The notes under the pieces: model-generated
The model's database searches: none
Seen by the model: the letters and a program-made list of their open reading frames with translations, nothing else
Told to the model about the DNA's origin: nothing
Made by a program: the position numbers and the translations under genes
In this document: positions 1 to 12,416 of the stretch, one piece after another
How positions within the stretch are numbered: the first letter of the stretch is position 1
How the letters are laid out: each line of letters starts with the position of its first letter
From: Delphinapterus leucas
Lineage: Eukaryota; Chordata; Mammalia; Artiodactyla; Monodontidae
Assembly: GCF_002288925.2 (NCBI RefSeq)
Contig: NW_022097996.1
Location: 8,254,451 to 8,318,450 of the forward strand
Length of the DNA stretch: 64,000 bases
Reading direction: 5' to 3'

Positions 1-297
<297 letters not shown>

Positions 298-885
298 GAG
301 CATCTTGACCCAAGTTGAGAAGGGGACCTTAAGTTTGGTTTGCGGTAAACGCCGCTTGCAAGAAATATAACTCCTCCCTTCCTTCAATACACAGAACTAC
401 CACCACCACCGCCAATGCTACAAAAAACAAAAAGAAAATAAGTCACAACCCCTTCAGATAAGCTTTCTTTCCAGTCGCTGTATGTATACAAAGATATTCT
501 CTATGTTTTGTAAGTAAAAACAAAAAGAAAACCTTTCTTTTGTTTTTTACACATAAGTAACAGTATTGAAAAAAAAAAATCCCACACTATGGTTCATACG
601 GTGGAGAAGAAGGAGTTGTCTCCACTCCAAAAGAAAAACAAAGTTTTATACCTTTACACCAAGTGTAGGTCATTTACGGGATTGGTGCTGATTGAAAGAA
701 CAAAACAAAACAAACACAAACAAACAAACAAAACCTTCAACTGCCTTATGCCCTTAGGTGCTGAGTTTCATTAAGTACTGTCACGTTTTCTCATGCAAAA
801 CTCTCTGGTGATTTTTGCACTGGGAGAGGGAAAATTAAACAATCAAATGAAACCAATCTAGAAACGAAACAAAAACCAACCAACA

Positions 886-891
886 AATAAA
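886..891 (+). terminator. AATAAA poly(A) signal candidate
   Basis: Canonical hexamer 589 bases after the XKR6 stop codon, in AT-rich sequence. The downstream element is weak, so use is uncertain. Confidence 0.3.
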
Positions 892-1253
892 ACACAAAGC
901 AATCATTCTTCCTATCTGATGATTTGTATTGAAGAAAACAAATTGACCAAAAGCAAAAGCATAGAAACCCCTCCCTCTTTTTGGTTTCTCTCCCCCTTCT
1001 CCCGTCCCTGCCCCCAACTTCTCAGCCCCTTCTTGGAGCCAAAGGGCCATTTGAAATTCAGATGGTTGGAAAAGCTCCTTGAAGGCTGACTAGGTGCCAT
1101 TTTAGCGTTCACCTATTAAGAATCACATTTGTTTCCTGGTGAAAAAGCAAAACAGAACAAAACAAAAACCACCCTAATAATTCGATAAGAAAGGGAAATT
1201 CTAAAGCAAGTTAAAGGAGATTTCCATATATGTAATCAAAGAGAATCAGTAAT

Positions 1254-1259
1254 AATAAA
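1254..1259 (+). terminator. AATAAA poly(A) signal candidate
   Basis: Canonical hexamer inside AATAATAAAA, about 0.96 kb after the XKR6 stop codon. It is a second possible proximal cleavage signal; there is no other support. Confidence 0.3.
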
Positions 1260-1628
1260 ACTCAGCATAGTAGCAAAAAGAATGACATCAATTTAAAGGC
1301 ACAATACTTAATCAGTGACTGGCAAAAATGATTTGTTCTGTCATTTTAAGGCCGTGAAAGGTATACATTTATCCCATGTGATATTGTGTAAGGCCTCTTC
1401 TGTTTCCATTTGGTGGGAAGCCTTAAATTGATCTGGAAAGAATTCTTCATTTTTCGTTTGTGCTTTTTAAAAATAGTAACACAAAGAGGAAAATTAGAAC
1501 ATAAAAAATAAGTTAAATTGTAATAACTGACCCATTTCAAAGACTGTTTGGTGCTTCTGTCTTTCACCATTGTGGTTGGCTGAAAGTTACTCAGCTCACT
1601 TGGTGCATCTGGGTTGAGTGGGAAATTT

Positions 1629-1636
1629 TGTGTGTG

Positions 1637-1678
<42 letters not shown>

Positions 1679-1732
1679 CCAGAGCACACATATGTGTGTG
1701 TGTGTGTGTGTGTCTGTGTGTCTGTGTGTCTG
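1629..1732. repeat. (GT)n compound microsatellite
   Basis: About 100 bases of GT/TG dinucleotides, interrupted by a GCGCCCAGAGCACACATA segment and then by TCTG units. The alternating purine-pyrimidine run could form Z-DNA. Open frames crossing it encode only Val-Cys or Thr-His repeats and are not genes. Confidence 0.95.
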
Positions 1733-4700
1733 CTGCAAGGTCTTGCCAGAAATGTAGAAAAAACAATATATGACAGACTCTGGGTATTGCTGAGGTGGAG
1801 TGTAAGGGGCTGGGAAGTGGGGAGCAGGGGGAGGGGATGTTGCTTTACCTTGAGCCCCTTTATGATGGCAAGAGTCACACCAGCAGCATACTCTGGGTCT
1901 TAGAGACCGTGTCATTTGGGTGAAGATTTGATTCAATTATTTATTTCCTCATTGTACCAAGTTGAATTTCTGGAGGTGTTGCGAGTATGTTCAACCATTT
2001 TTTAAATGTTCTCTTTCAAAGTATTGCTCTTGTAAGGAATATTCTGTTCTAGGGCATCGTTTCAATCCCATCTTATCTCTACTTGGGCACACAAAAAAAA
2101 AAAAAAAAAAAAGGAAAAGAAAAAAATGACAAAAAGAAAAAAAATCTCCACAAAAAAGGTATATATATATAAGTCTCTCTATATATACACACAATATTTT
2201 TAAGTAAAAATACAGTTAGTCTTTGTTGTGTGTAGCGGCGATTTTTTTTCTTAATTCCAGATATAACTGTTTAGGGTGCAAGACCTCACGTTGAGCTACT
2301 CTTAGGAGAAGTTCAAAAACTGAGGAATTTTTTTTTTTTATGTTTGTGGGGTTCTTTTAAAAATATATATTATTCAAAGAGGTTTCTCCTTTCCTCCCTT
2401 CATTGTTTATCTAAACCTGTAAAAAACAAACAAAGCAAAACAGAAAACCCCACAAATTTTAAATTTCAGTTGGGTTGTAAAACTGGATTCTCCTTTCTCT
2501 GTTCAGACCCCTTTGATTTCCTTGATTATTACTAAATTTGCAGTGCCGTCCTGCCCCCTCCCTCCCCGACGTGGCTGTCCCCTCGGGTTCTCCCTGGCAG
2601 CGGGACGGAGGGCAGAGGGCAGGAGGGCATGTCCAGGAAGCACTCCGCACAGAGCACACCCAGGCCTGCTGAGGACCAGCCCTGCTGGCCTGTCCCCACC
2701 CCTCTGAGGGCTGGGGGCCCTCGGAGATTAATTGGGAGTTCCAATCTGGTCAGAGGTGCTTTTCCTTTTTATTCTGCTTCCCTACCAAGGGCTTATTAGC
2801 TCATGGCTTACTCTGCAGAGGCTGGAGAAGGTGAGGCCATTAGAGTGGGGCTTGATGCTGTCCATCCTGTGCATCCCTCTGGGACCTCGGCCACTCAGAC
2901 TTGTTTGTTCTTAGATTTAGTTCCTTTCTCTTTTTCATTTCGACGCAGTCACGGACTTTAATTTGCCACCTCCGTTTTACTAATACACATTCAGTGTGCA
3001 CGCGCGCGCGTGCGTGTGTTTACACGCAACCGAGAAAACTGCTGACGTCCGTTGACCTGGAGCGCCAAAAGTCGGGGTGACTCAGGGAGGGCTCTCTGGA
3101 GGCTTAGCCACTGGGAACAGAGTTGAAGACCACAGGATGTTTCAGGAAGCCTTTCTTTCCACCTGCATTGGACTGGGCTCCACAGGACTCAGGCAGGAGG
3201 GTGCCCTGCTCCCCTGACATGCTATTCCCCACTCCCTTCATCGTGCCACAGCCTTTCCTAAGGATGAAAATACGCATCTGTGAGCAGCAGCAGGGAGGTC
3301 CAGTTCTGCAAAGAGACAGGAAAAGGAACAAAAGTCAAGAAAGAAGTAAAGAACATGGGAGGGTGGGAGGGAGGAGGGAAACTTAAAGTTTTCATGTGTC
3401 CTCTTACCCCATGAGAGGTGGTGGCCTCAGCCCACCCCAGGAATCCCATGTTGATCGGCATTTGCCTGACCCCTGACAAACCCTTAAGGGCGTTAAGGCA
3501 CCAGCTCATGCTGCCCCAGCTGCTCCCCAAGGGAACGCTTAAGATGTTTAAAAAAAAAAACTCTCTGGGCCCACTTCTTGCCCAGAAATGCCTGATGAAA
3601 ACTAATTAACAAGCTCCAATATTTAGTTCTGGTAGGAGATAAGCATACTGTACCAGGACCTAGAGAATAAAATAGGAAACTAACTTTCCTTATTGCATCC
3701 CCATCAGATATGCCCACAATCCCCCACAGAAAATCTGGCCCTTCTTTTCATTCTCAGAAAAGAATGAAGAATAAAGATGGTGGCATCTCTAAAATCAGGC
3801 TGATTTTGTTAGCATCATTTCTATAAGCTCTTTTTCTCCCTTGCTCAGTAGGTCTGCCTCTTCTCTGGGCCCCTGCGTGAAACCTCAGTCCCCTCACACA
3901 GCATCAAGGCAGTGTCCCCTGAGCTCACTGTCACAGGCCTGTGACATCCCAAACTAGAGCTAAGAGGATTTAAATTCAGCAGATGAGCCCCAATGACCTT
4001 ACCCACCCCCAGAGTTTCTCATTTCTCCAACACATTCCTCCACTCTGTCTCCAGAAGGTTCCCCTTGTTCTGCGGGGTCAGACTTGTCCCAGCAGGCAGG
4101 GGGCCGGGAGTGCTGTGGAGGGCAGGCTCCATCTCTCTTGGTGGCACATGCTGCCGGCATGTCCCTCTTCAGTCAAGAAAGACAATACTTTCTTACGGCC
4201 CGTGGGGGCCTCTTCATCCCTCCCAGATCCCCCAAACCCCACCTCCCCAGGCACAAAGTCACCCCAGACACCCAGAGGCCTAACCCATCCCCTCAGTAGC
4301 CACAGCCCCTTTGAGTCCCAGGGTGGTTTAAAAGAGTACAAACACCTGTCTGGACCGTGGTCCTGAGGGTGGACCACAGACATCAGACCCTGTCCCAATA
4401 GGAGCCTTATTCTCAGGAAGAAAAATCTATAGGTTCTTAAAAAGCATCGAATGACATCATTTCCCCCATTCTCCCTCTACTTTTATCCCCTCCCATACGG
4501 TCATAGGGGCAGAAGAAGAGGTTTCCGGTGCTGATCTTGTCCAGAGGCCCTCTGAACAGGCATGGCCTTACTGTATGCGCCGAGACTCCCCTCACAGTGT
4601 TGACAGGCCCTCTGCTGGAGGCATACTTCCTCTTTCCCTTTCTGTTCTGCTCCTTGCTCCTGGGGGTTGGGAGAGCTCTAAGGAGCCCCAGGACCTAATG

Positions 4701-6679
4701 GCCCTAGACCGTAGCAAAATTTTGTTTCTCCGTTACCTAGGAACAGAGGGAAGAAGAGAACAACAGTGCGCCCGCTCAGAGCCTTTGGGCTGGAGGAAAG
4801 GGTGTCAGGCCCTACATTGAAGGGGGCTGGGGCGTCTTCTACACACAGCTTCCACACCCTCCTGCTGCTGGCTCTCAGATGGGGAGGAGGGGTCGGTCCC
4901 CTAGCATTCGCTTGGCCCACATGATGGCATTGTCTTTGCCAAGGAAAGTGGCTTCTTACTCAAAGTGAGCCCTTTTGAGGCCTCTGATGTATGATGACAG
5001 CAGCTGAGGGGGGGGTGTCTTCGTGAAGGGCACACTCCTTGTGCACATTCATTTGATTTTCTCATCAAAAAACTAAAATCTGTTATTTCTTCACCAAACT
5101 GAAAAATATTAAATTAACACTACCAGATTTGGCATGGGGAAGGGGGTCTGTATCTGGAGAGTGGGAAGAGAAGATGGCTTATTGCAATGACTTTCCCCTG
5201 ATTCCAGTGATATTCCCAGTATAGACCAGAAAATGGCCAGGGAAATCTCGAAGAGCTCAGGGGAGACCGGGAAGAGCCTCCGCATGAGGGGAAAGGGGAG
5301 GACGCACAGGGCAGACTCATCCCCAGGGCCTGCATCTGCCTTAGACGTAGCAGCTCTGCTCATTTCGTTCTCAGACATTGATCGAGTACTAGATTCTGTC
5401 TGGCAGCCTTCCTCGTGAAGCACACACAGGTGTCCTATAGGAAGTGAATCTAAGTCAACCTCCGCTCCTTTTCTTAAAGCCCAGACGCGCATGAAATCCC
5501 TTCATCCAACACCGGCCACTGCTGTGCGAACATTACAGTCACACACACGGCACAGAAACAAACATTCCATCCACATAAGCCACATTCCGTCCTCATCCAC
5601 AGCTTGACCTCCTGGACATGGAAATTGCAGTGGTCAGCCTATCGCAGGCTACAAACCCATAAGCTCGTAAGAGGACTGTCCCAGAGGATCTGAAATCAGT
5701 GTTTCCCTGTCCCAGTTGCAAAGCCTGTGAAAAGGCCATCCTGCCTTCTCAGAGATTTTTTTCGAAGCGTCTCCCTGGGGGAAAGAGATGATGCTCAGTC
5801 TCATTTCCTGCAGTGGCAATCTTTCTCACCTATCCTGAGCTGTTTGAAAGGTTTCATTTCTTGCTTGAAACACTGCATCTTATGCTATTGGCCAAATATC
5901 AAAAGACAAAGGCACTGCCTTGATCTACCTGCAGCTTTATTCCTCTGCCTGCCTCTTTCTGTCTGCCTTACTTGACTCTCCCGGGCACCATCTGCTTCTT
6001 CCCCTCCTCCTGGGAAGGAGCTGTGCCTTCTTATCCTCTGTACCTTTCCGCGTAGTGGCTGGCAGGACAAGGCTGGTATGTGTTGGAGCCAAAGGTTGGG
6101 AGTCCTATTCATGGCAGCTCCTGAGGGCAGCAGGCGGACGCCGTGGGAGTTCCCCCTGCACACAGCCAACACTTTGTGTCAAGGGCTAAGAATAGACCAA
6201 ATGGGAAATGAGCAGGCAGGGCCTCAGGGGCTCCTTCCCTGGTGTGCCCCATCCCATGCAGGACAGTATGCACGCCCCAATGGGAGCTGCCTGCCCTTGC
6301 CAACCCCTAACACGAATCGCAAGACTCCACGCAGGAAACTGAAGTCAGTCAGCTCACTCATGCTCGTCCAGGAGGGTCTACTCCTAAAATACATCCTCAG
6401 ACCAAGGAGAACAAAGGAATAATTTCCTTTGGATATAGTGCCAAGCGGTCACCCAGCAAACATCTCTCTAGAAGCGGCCTTTGGCCATTTGACATGGTGG
6501 GTACAGACACCTGGTCACCTAGTAGATGAACTCCCTTGGTCGATTTCTCCATCCTCACTATAGCTCAGGGGTCCTCGGGCTAGAGTGGGGCTGGGAGATT
6601 TGTGTCAGCTGTAGACCTCCTAGAAGCTCATCTTTAGACCCAGAAAGATCAGGAAATATCACAGGCTGATTCAGGGTCC

Positions 6680-6815
6680 CCACTGTGATCGTGGATAACT
6701 CACTTCACCTCTCGGTGCCTTGGTTTCTCCATCTGTAAAGTGGAGAGAAAGAAGGCCAGCTTCTTTCCTGCTCAGGGATGCTGTGAGGATTCAGTCATTA
6801 TTGCCTGTAGCGGAG
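6680..6815 (-). mobile_element. MIR SINE fragment
   Basis: Reverse complement of the MIR core: a degenerate 'tcacttcacctctcggtgccttggtttctccatctgtaaa' type segment followed by 'gctgtgaggattcagtcatt'. This old mammalian-wide SINE is diverged and its ends are approximate. Confidence 0.75.
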
Positions 6816-8559
6816 GCATCATATAAGGAATAGTGGTGGCCTCGTTACTTGGGAAGTGGAACCACAGAAAGGTAGCGTGTTTTCTGGGTGCAGGGCCACC
6901 TGGAAGCTCCCAGGACAAGCAGCACGGCTGGACAGGGAAAAGTCTCACATCCCCGTAGTTCTTAGATACTGCACAGCACTGTGAACCCAGCACAGTGGGA
7001 CTCCGGTTAGGCAACCGGCAGTCCCCTGGCTCAAGCCGGCCCCTCGTAATTCTAAAACCAAATGTCCTGATGTTAATTTTTCCTAAAGTATTGGAGAATA
7101 TAGGGACGGATCAATTTGAAAACTGAGATTCATTAAGCTTTGGGCAGACAAGAGGATGGGTGAATTTGGAGAGTATTTGGAGATTGTTTTTAAGGTGGTT
7201 GAAAGCTCTTTAGGAAATAGCTCTCGCTTTTGTTCTTCCTTACAATCTTTTTCAACATTGAGGCTCCTCTCATCAAACGGACTGGCCTTCTCTTTGCCTC
7301 TCTGCAGAATACAGAAACAAAACTTCGTTGTTGTTGTTTTTTTTCAATCCCTTCAGCCAAAATGTGGGTCCCAATGTTGGGTTTTAATCATTCCCTGGTG
7401 TGCTTTGAGTGGAGCCTGCAGGCAAAGATTCAGAGACAAACAGGGGTTGCTGGATATATCACTAATGGTTTTTATCCAAATCCGGGTATTTTTTTCCCTC
7501 ATCATTTGAATTGGAAACGTTCAGTTGAGTTTTTCTTTCCTTTTTTTCTTTTTTTTTTCCTTTTTACTATGGGGTGGCTATTATCAATTCAACTATTAAG
7601 ATACCATTTGAGCAAGAAAGCAGACCCATCCTAAGGACCTCCATGTATGATACTTCTTAGGGTCTAAACCAGAGTGAGGGCAGGTGGGAGCAGTGGAGAA
7701 CGACACCAGCTCTCTGGGAGGGCCAGCTGTAACACTGATTTTCTGTTGGCTCTGAGAACCTCCTTGGAGAGGAAAATTCTAGAAGCTTCACCAGTTGTAG
7801 CTCAGTCAATCTGGCTCTGGCTCTGGTCCTTTCCTGGGAGTTCAGGTGTATTCTCATGTAAAAATTCTCACCCGAAAAAAACGGAAAAACAAAAAAAGGC
7901 ACCTCCTGAGCCTGTCCTAAAGGTCCAGGTACTGCTGCAAATCCTCCTCTGCTCTTTGTGCAGCTCTGACGAGAGCTCCTTTCCCACCTGCTCTGACTCT
8001 GCTCTCCAAAATTAATATTATTGTTTTGACAGCACAAGGGACCAGATCATAGTTTGGAATTCAATAATGACTTCTGTTTGATTTTGTATCTGATCGTTCT
8101 GTGGATAGGCCAAATCGTGCTGGGATTATTTCTTTCCACAAGCATTTCTGATGGTAGCCAGAGGAAGGAATAAATGAGACGTCCATTCTCATCGGCACTC
8201 CTCTTTTGACCAGGATGGATGGCGGACGAACTGTATGGCATTTATGAACAAGGACTTCGAAGTTGGCCACGTGGAGCCACAGAGAACAAAATGACTCAGT
8301 AGATGTGCAGGAAGAGTGATAAAGGAGAAGAGGGTTTCCAGAAGTATGTGGAAAGAAAATAGCGGCCACCATCTAATCGCTACTTCCTGCGCACTCTGGG
8401 GCAGAAATATCAAGGCATATTCTTTTCAAAAAGAGGAAATTGATTTTATGGAGTGACGTATTTAAGCATTATTGTTTCAGTAAAGGGTCAGAGAAAGCAT
8501 CTATGGGAAGGAAAGGCATGCTCTCATGAACAGATCATGTCATTGGAAGTAAAAACCCA

Positions 8560-8715
8560 GGACTCTATCCTTCTGCAGACCTAAGTGAAGTCACTCTTGG
8601 GGCCAAATTCTCTTTCTATAAAATGAGAAGAGTATTACTTACTTACCTCACAGGGGTGTTGTGAGGATAAAGTCATTAATGTCTGGGAAAGCACTCTGAG
8701 GATAAAAGTATCACT
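8560..8715 (-). mobile_element. MIR SINE fragment
   Basis: Reverse-oriented MIR: a 'ctataaaatgagaagagta' segment, then the 'ttgtgaggataaagtcatta' signature and an 'agcactctgaggataaaag' end. It is diverged, so boundaries are approximate. It is followed by another old repeat-like phrase ('cattgagcacctgttgtgtg') near 8756. Confidence 0.75.
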
Positions 8716-9999
8716 ATTGTCAAGTTTGCTTCCTATTTAAAATCCTTTTAAACATTCATTGAGCACCTGTTGTGTGCAAGGCACCATCTGGGTGCCGTGG
8801 AGAAAGGGGAAGACGATCTAGCTCCTTTTCTCTTTTTTGATTAACGAATATTTTAAAACAATACAAGAGGACAGAATTAACAGAGTTTTCTCAATATGGG
8901 TCAGGAAATATGTCCTCTGTCTTTCTACCCCAAAAAGGCTACTCTCCTTTTTTTCCCAAGTATTTGGGCAAGAAGGGAGAGCTATAAATCTTCCATCAGA
9001 GAATGCTCTTCTGAGAAGCAAACAAATGTTGGTTACCCTTCTCCCTTTGGGGGTCAGTGAGCGTGTCCTGTGACCAGCAGATGAGGTTCCATTGTTTCCG
9101 TCATACCTCCGGGCTCAGCGTCAGTTTACCATAGCCTCCATCTTCTCTCTCCAGACCCAGAAGACGGTTGCTTATGCTGTGCTGGAATAGCTGGGTGCTT
9201 TTTGGTCGGTTTGTGTCCTTGGAGAGTCTGGTACACTGTTGTTTGCTGGAAAGTCTTGGCTTCCAAAGGCAAGGGTCTTCGCTAGAAAACAAATCAAAAC
9301 ATGTGACTGCCTTTTTTTCTTTGGTGGCGGCAGCAGGGTGGGGGAATTTTGAGTTCCTTAGCTGCCTCACATAAGATGAAACCTTTTTAAATTTCACATT
9401 TGTTTTTCCACGTGCGAAGTTCTTCCCTTCCAAAACACACTCAAGGAATCAAGCCTGGGTTCTGAAATAATCTAAAGTATAGCACATCTCAATTTATTTC
9501 TCCAGTGCTGTGCCCAAGGTTCACTAGTTTCCAAAAGAGCCAAAACCACCGACTGAGCTAAGCAGGTTGGAAATCTAGCCCCAAATCAAAGCTTCTGGAA
9601 GTGCCCCCAGTCCCCTATAGTTTTAGGAATGCTCTTTCAGCATTACTAGGGCTGTCTCCCTGAATCCTCAGAAATCTTCGTGCCCCAGAAAGAACATTCT
9701 CAGAGCTCAGCGGGGCTTCCTCTGTGTGTTAGAACATGAGTGAAACCGCTTGTTACTCTGAAAAGTATGATACGACGACAGTCTTTAGGGAAAGAAGAGA
9801 ATTACTTTCTCTGCCTTTCAGAGGGAAGAGGGAACAAAGAGAAAGGGAAGGTTATTAGGTTTGAAACGTGGCTCTTCTGTGACTGAGAAAAGATGTGGGA
9901 CTCAGTGGTCCACAGTGGTCCCCTCTACCTTGGATGCGGGATTGGGGGATCCCCGTGTGAGTTCCTTCAGGAACCCAAGGTAGTACAGGGGCTCTGGAT

Positions 10000-10400
10000 C
10001 CTTTCCTTCCGACGCAGGACCTGAGGAAAGGATGTCTTCAGCTTTGGCGCTGCCTGGCCCCAGAGCATCTTGCGCTCCGCGGCCGCCTCTCTGCCCTTCT
10101 CTAGCCTGTGCTCTCCTGACAGCTCCCAAAGCCCGGCGTTGATTCCAAAGGGCCTTCTTTCCACGAGGCCAGTCCTTACGCGCACACAGCTTCCGGGTGG
10201 GGCCGCTTGTCCAGACTCAGCCCCTTCAGCCTCTCCCTGGCCTGGATGCCTCCACCGATGCATACTTCTGCTAACTGCGCAGGACTCCGAGCTGTGGCCC
10301 CAGCCTCTCCGCTGGCCAGCCTGCCTGAGGTCAAGGACAGGCTCCCTCTCTTCCTTCATTTAAATACATACGCCTTTAAAAGGCACGGCCCTGGGTCCCA
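10000..10400. promoter_or_regulatory. CpG-enriched patch with a NotI-type site
   Basis: CpG dinucleotides are clearly denser here than in the surroundings, including GCGGCCGC at 10079-10086. There is no first exon or splice donor that I can tie to a gene. It may be an orphan CpG-rich regulatory element or merely a GC-rich stretch. Confidence 0.25.
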
Positions 10401-10852
10401 GCAGAGACGCTCAAGCTGGAGGGTGGGAGAGAGGGGCTGATTATGTTACTTAAACAGCCCGGGACACTCTCCAATAACTTAGGAGGCCAACTTGGGCCTC
10501 CAAGTGAAAATACAAGTTTTCTCAGTCCCTGGGCTATCTAGGGCATCCTCTCATCAAAATAACAAAAAGCCTTTGTGCAAGTTATTGCTCACAGCTCGGT
10601 AGGGGCCCCTCCAACCTCACAGGGGAGGCTGTCTTCCTCCTTACCGAGGGCTTCATTTTTATTTTTTTGGAATTATAGTGATTATGAAATGCTTGAGAGA
10701 GAGAGTGGACACATAGCTGTGAGGTGATCTGAGATTTTGAGATTATGGTGAATTGTGCAGAAGTGAGGGGCCTGATTGAAGTCCATGATCATATAACTGC
10801 AGTGTAAGCTTCTTAGTCACATCGAGATACATAAATACGCCAATCTTGGGCA

Positions 10853-10905
10853 CGTATATGTATATATATACACAGACACGTGTGTCTGTGTATATATATG
10901 CGCAC

Positions 10906-10940
<35 letters not shown>
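10853..10940. repeat. TA/CA compound microsatellite with inverted repeat
   Basis: A (TA)n block, an 18-bp-arm inverted repeat centred at 10880-10881, a second (TA)n block and a (CA)n run to 10940. The inverted repeat arms are 10862-10879 and 10882-10899, separated by GT. Confidence 0.9.
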
Positions 10941-10941
<1 letters not shown>

Positions 10942-12315
10942 TTGTATATGTCATTTTCTTAAAGGGCTTAAAAAGTCGCTCTAACAGAGTATTTTGATGT
11001 TAGGGCTCTTGCCGGACTTGAAATAGACCCAGCCTAGATGGGCTTTTCTTTCTCCCTGGCCGGGGCCATGAAGGCTCCCCTGGGCTGGGATGTGCCTGCT
11101 TCTGCTACACCTGGGACGGGTAGCAGGTCTCCAGAGCAACCCGGAGACTCCGGGCTGCAGCTCACTGAGGAGCTCCCCACTTTTGAGAATTCAGATCACA
11201 CCTGGGAACTCTGATCGTTAGCACGGTGGTCCTCAGAGCGGAAGGAGAGGGAGGCACAGGTGGACAAGGAAGGTGGGAAGTTACTGCTTGGAGCCCAGGC
11301 AGCATTAGATGTCCTTCGGCCACCAGCGTCTCTGGCCACTGAAACTCACGCCTGACGGGTGTGGTCGTGCAGTATGAGTATCTGCAGGTGGTGTGAGGCT
11401 GCCTAGTGAAGCCCCCAGCGACTCGGGGAATGTGACCCCCCTTCTGGCGACTCTAACAGAGACATTTCAGAGCAGTCGCCCTTAGGAGGCAGAACCGACT
11501 TCAGAACCGGGCCGCATCCCTCCCCAGTGCAGTGACAGTCACAAATCTGGGGACAGACCTGGGAAGAAACAGGTGTACATGGAGTGGAAAAGTCATTCGA
11601 ATTCCCTCCCTCTCAGGTGACGGGATGCACGTGACCCAAAGTGCCAGGGGATGTGGCGATGCTGGAAGGGTCCTTCCACAGAGGGGAAAAGAGCTTTGGG
11701 GGTTACCAGGAGGGAAAAGGTGCTGAACTTGTGCTTTGCGTCACAAGCCTCTCTTGACCTGCATCCTATTCTGAGGTTTCTCCTCTGACCGGAAGAGTGA
11801 GGAAAGCCAGGGGTGGAGCCATGTCCTAAGAATGTTTGGGATCCAGACAAGAGCTGCCATCCAAAACACCTGTGTCAGGTGGGAGAAAAACCACAGAGTC
11901 TGAACAAGACCCCTGGAAACCTTTTCAAGCCCACTCCAGAGGAGCAGCTTTTGGGGTCCCCTCCCCTGACCTGTCACATGTGCACGTCTATGCCTCCCAA
12001 CCCCCGGTGGTGTGGCACGCTGCCAGCTGCTGCAGACCACCACGCCAGGAGCATGCGTGACACCTCCTCCCCCAGTTTTTTGTCCCTTTATCCCCAGCAC
12101 CAGTCCCCAGTGTATAGTAGTTCCATTATCTTTTTCCCTGCATGGACTCTTGTGACAAGACGTGTTTCCAAGAAGGCTCTTTTCTATTGGTGTTACAGGG
12201 AGGGAGATGCGGAGGTGGGACCCAGGAATATGGGAGTACCATCCTGGAGGGACTAATGTGGCTTTTTTCTTTTACTTAAAAAAAAATGTGCACATTCGAA
12301 GAAAATACATGAGCA

Positions 12316-12416
12316 GGAAAGGAAAGGGAGGGAGGGAGCAAAGGAAGGAGGGAGGGAAGAGAAGGAAGGAAGGAAGGAGGGAGGGAGGGAGGGAGGGAGG
12401 GAGGAGGAGAGAGGGC
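12316..12416. repeat. Purine-rich (GGAA)n/(GGGA)n tract
   Basis: About 100 bases of almost pure A/G on the + strand, moving from GGAA units to a run of GGGA units near 12379-12404. It could form triplex or G-quadruplex structure. GGAA arrays can also bind ETS-family factors. Confidence 0.92.

Larger units (their letters stand above)
298..2360 (+). other. XKR6 3' flank, candidate proximal 3' UTR
   Basis: This AT-rich, largely unique sequence follows directly on the XKR6 stop codon. It contains A-rich and CAAA-type runs around 700-735, canonical AATAAA hexamers at 886-891 and 1254-1259, a long GT microsatellite and a 20-base A tract near 2092-2112. Position and composition fit a 3' UTR, but which poly(A) site is used cannot be told from sequence. 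No young SINE or L1 is present. No other gene is seen. Confidence 0.6.

Noticed and set aside
1346..1936. 196-codon minus-strand frame through a GT microsatellite
   Set aside because: It is carried by Thr-His dipeptides from the microsatellite; nothing else resembles a protein.
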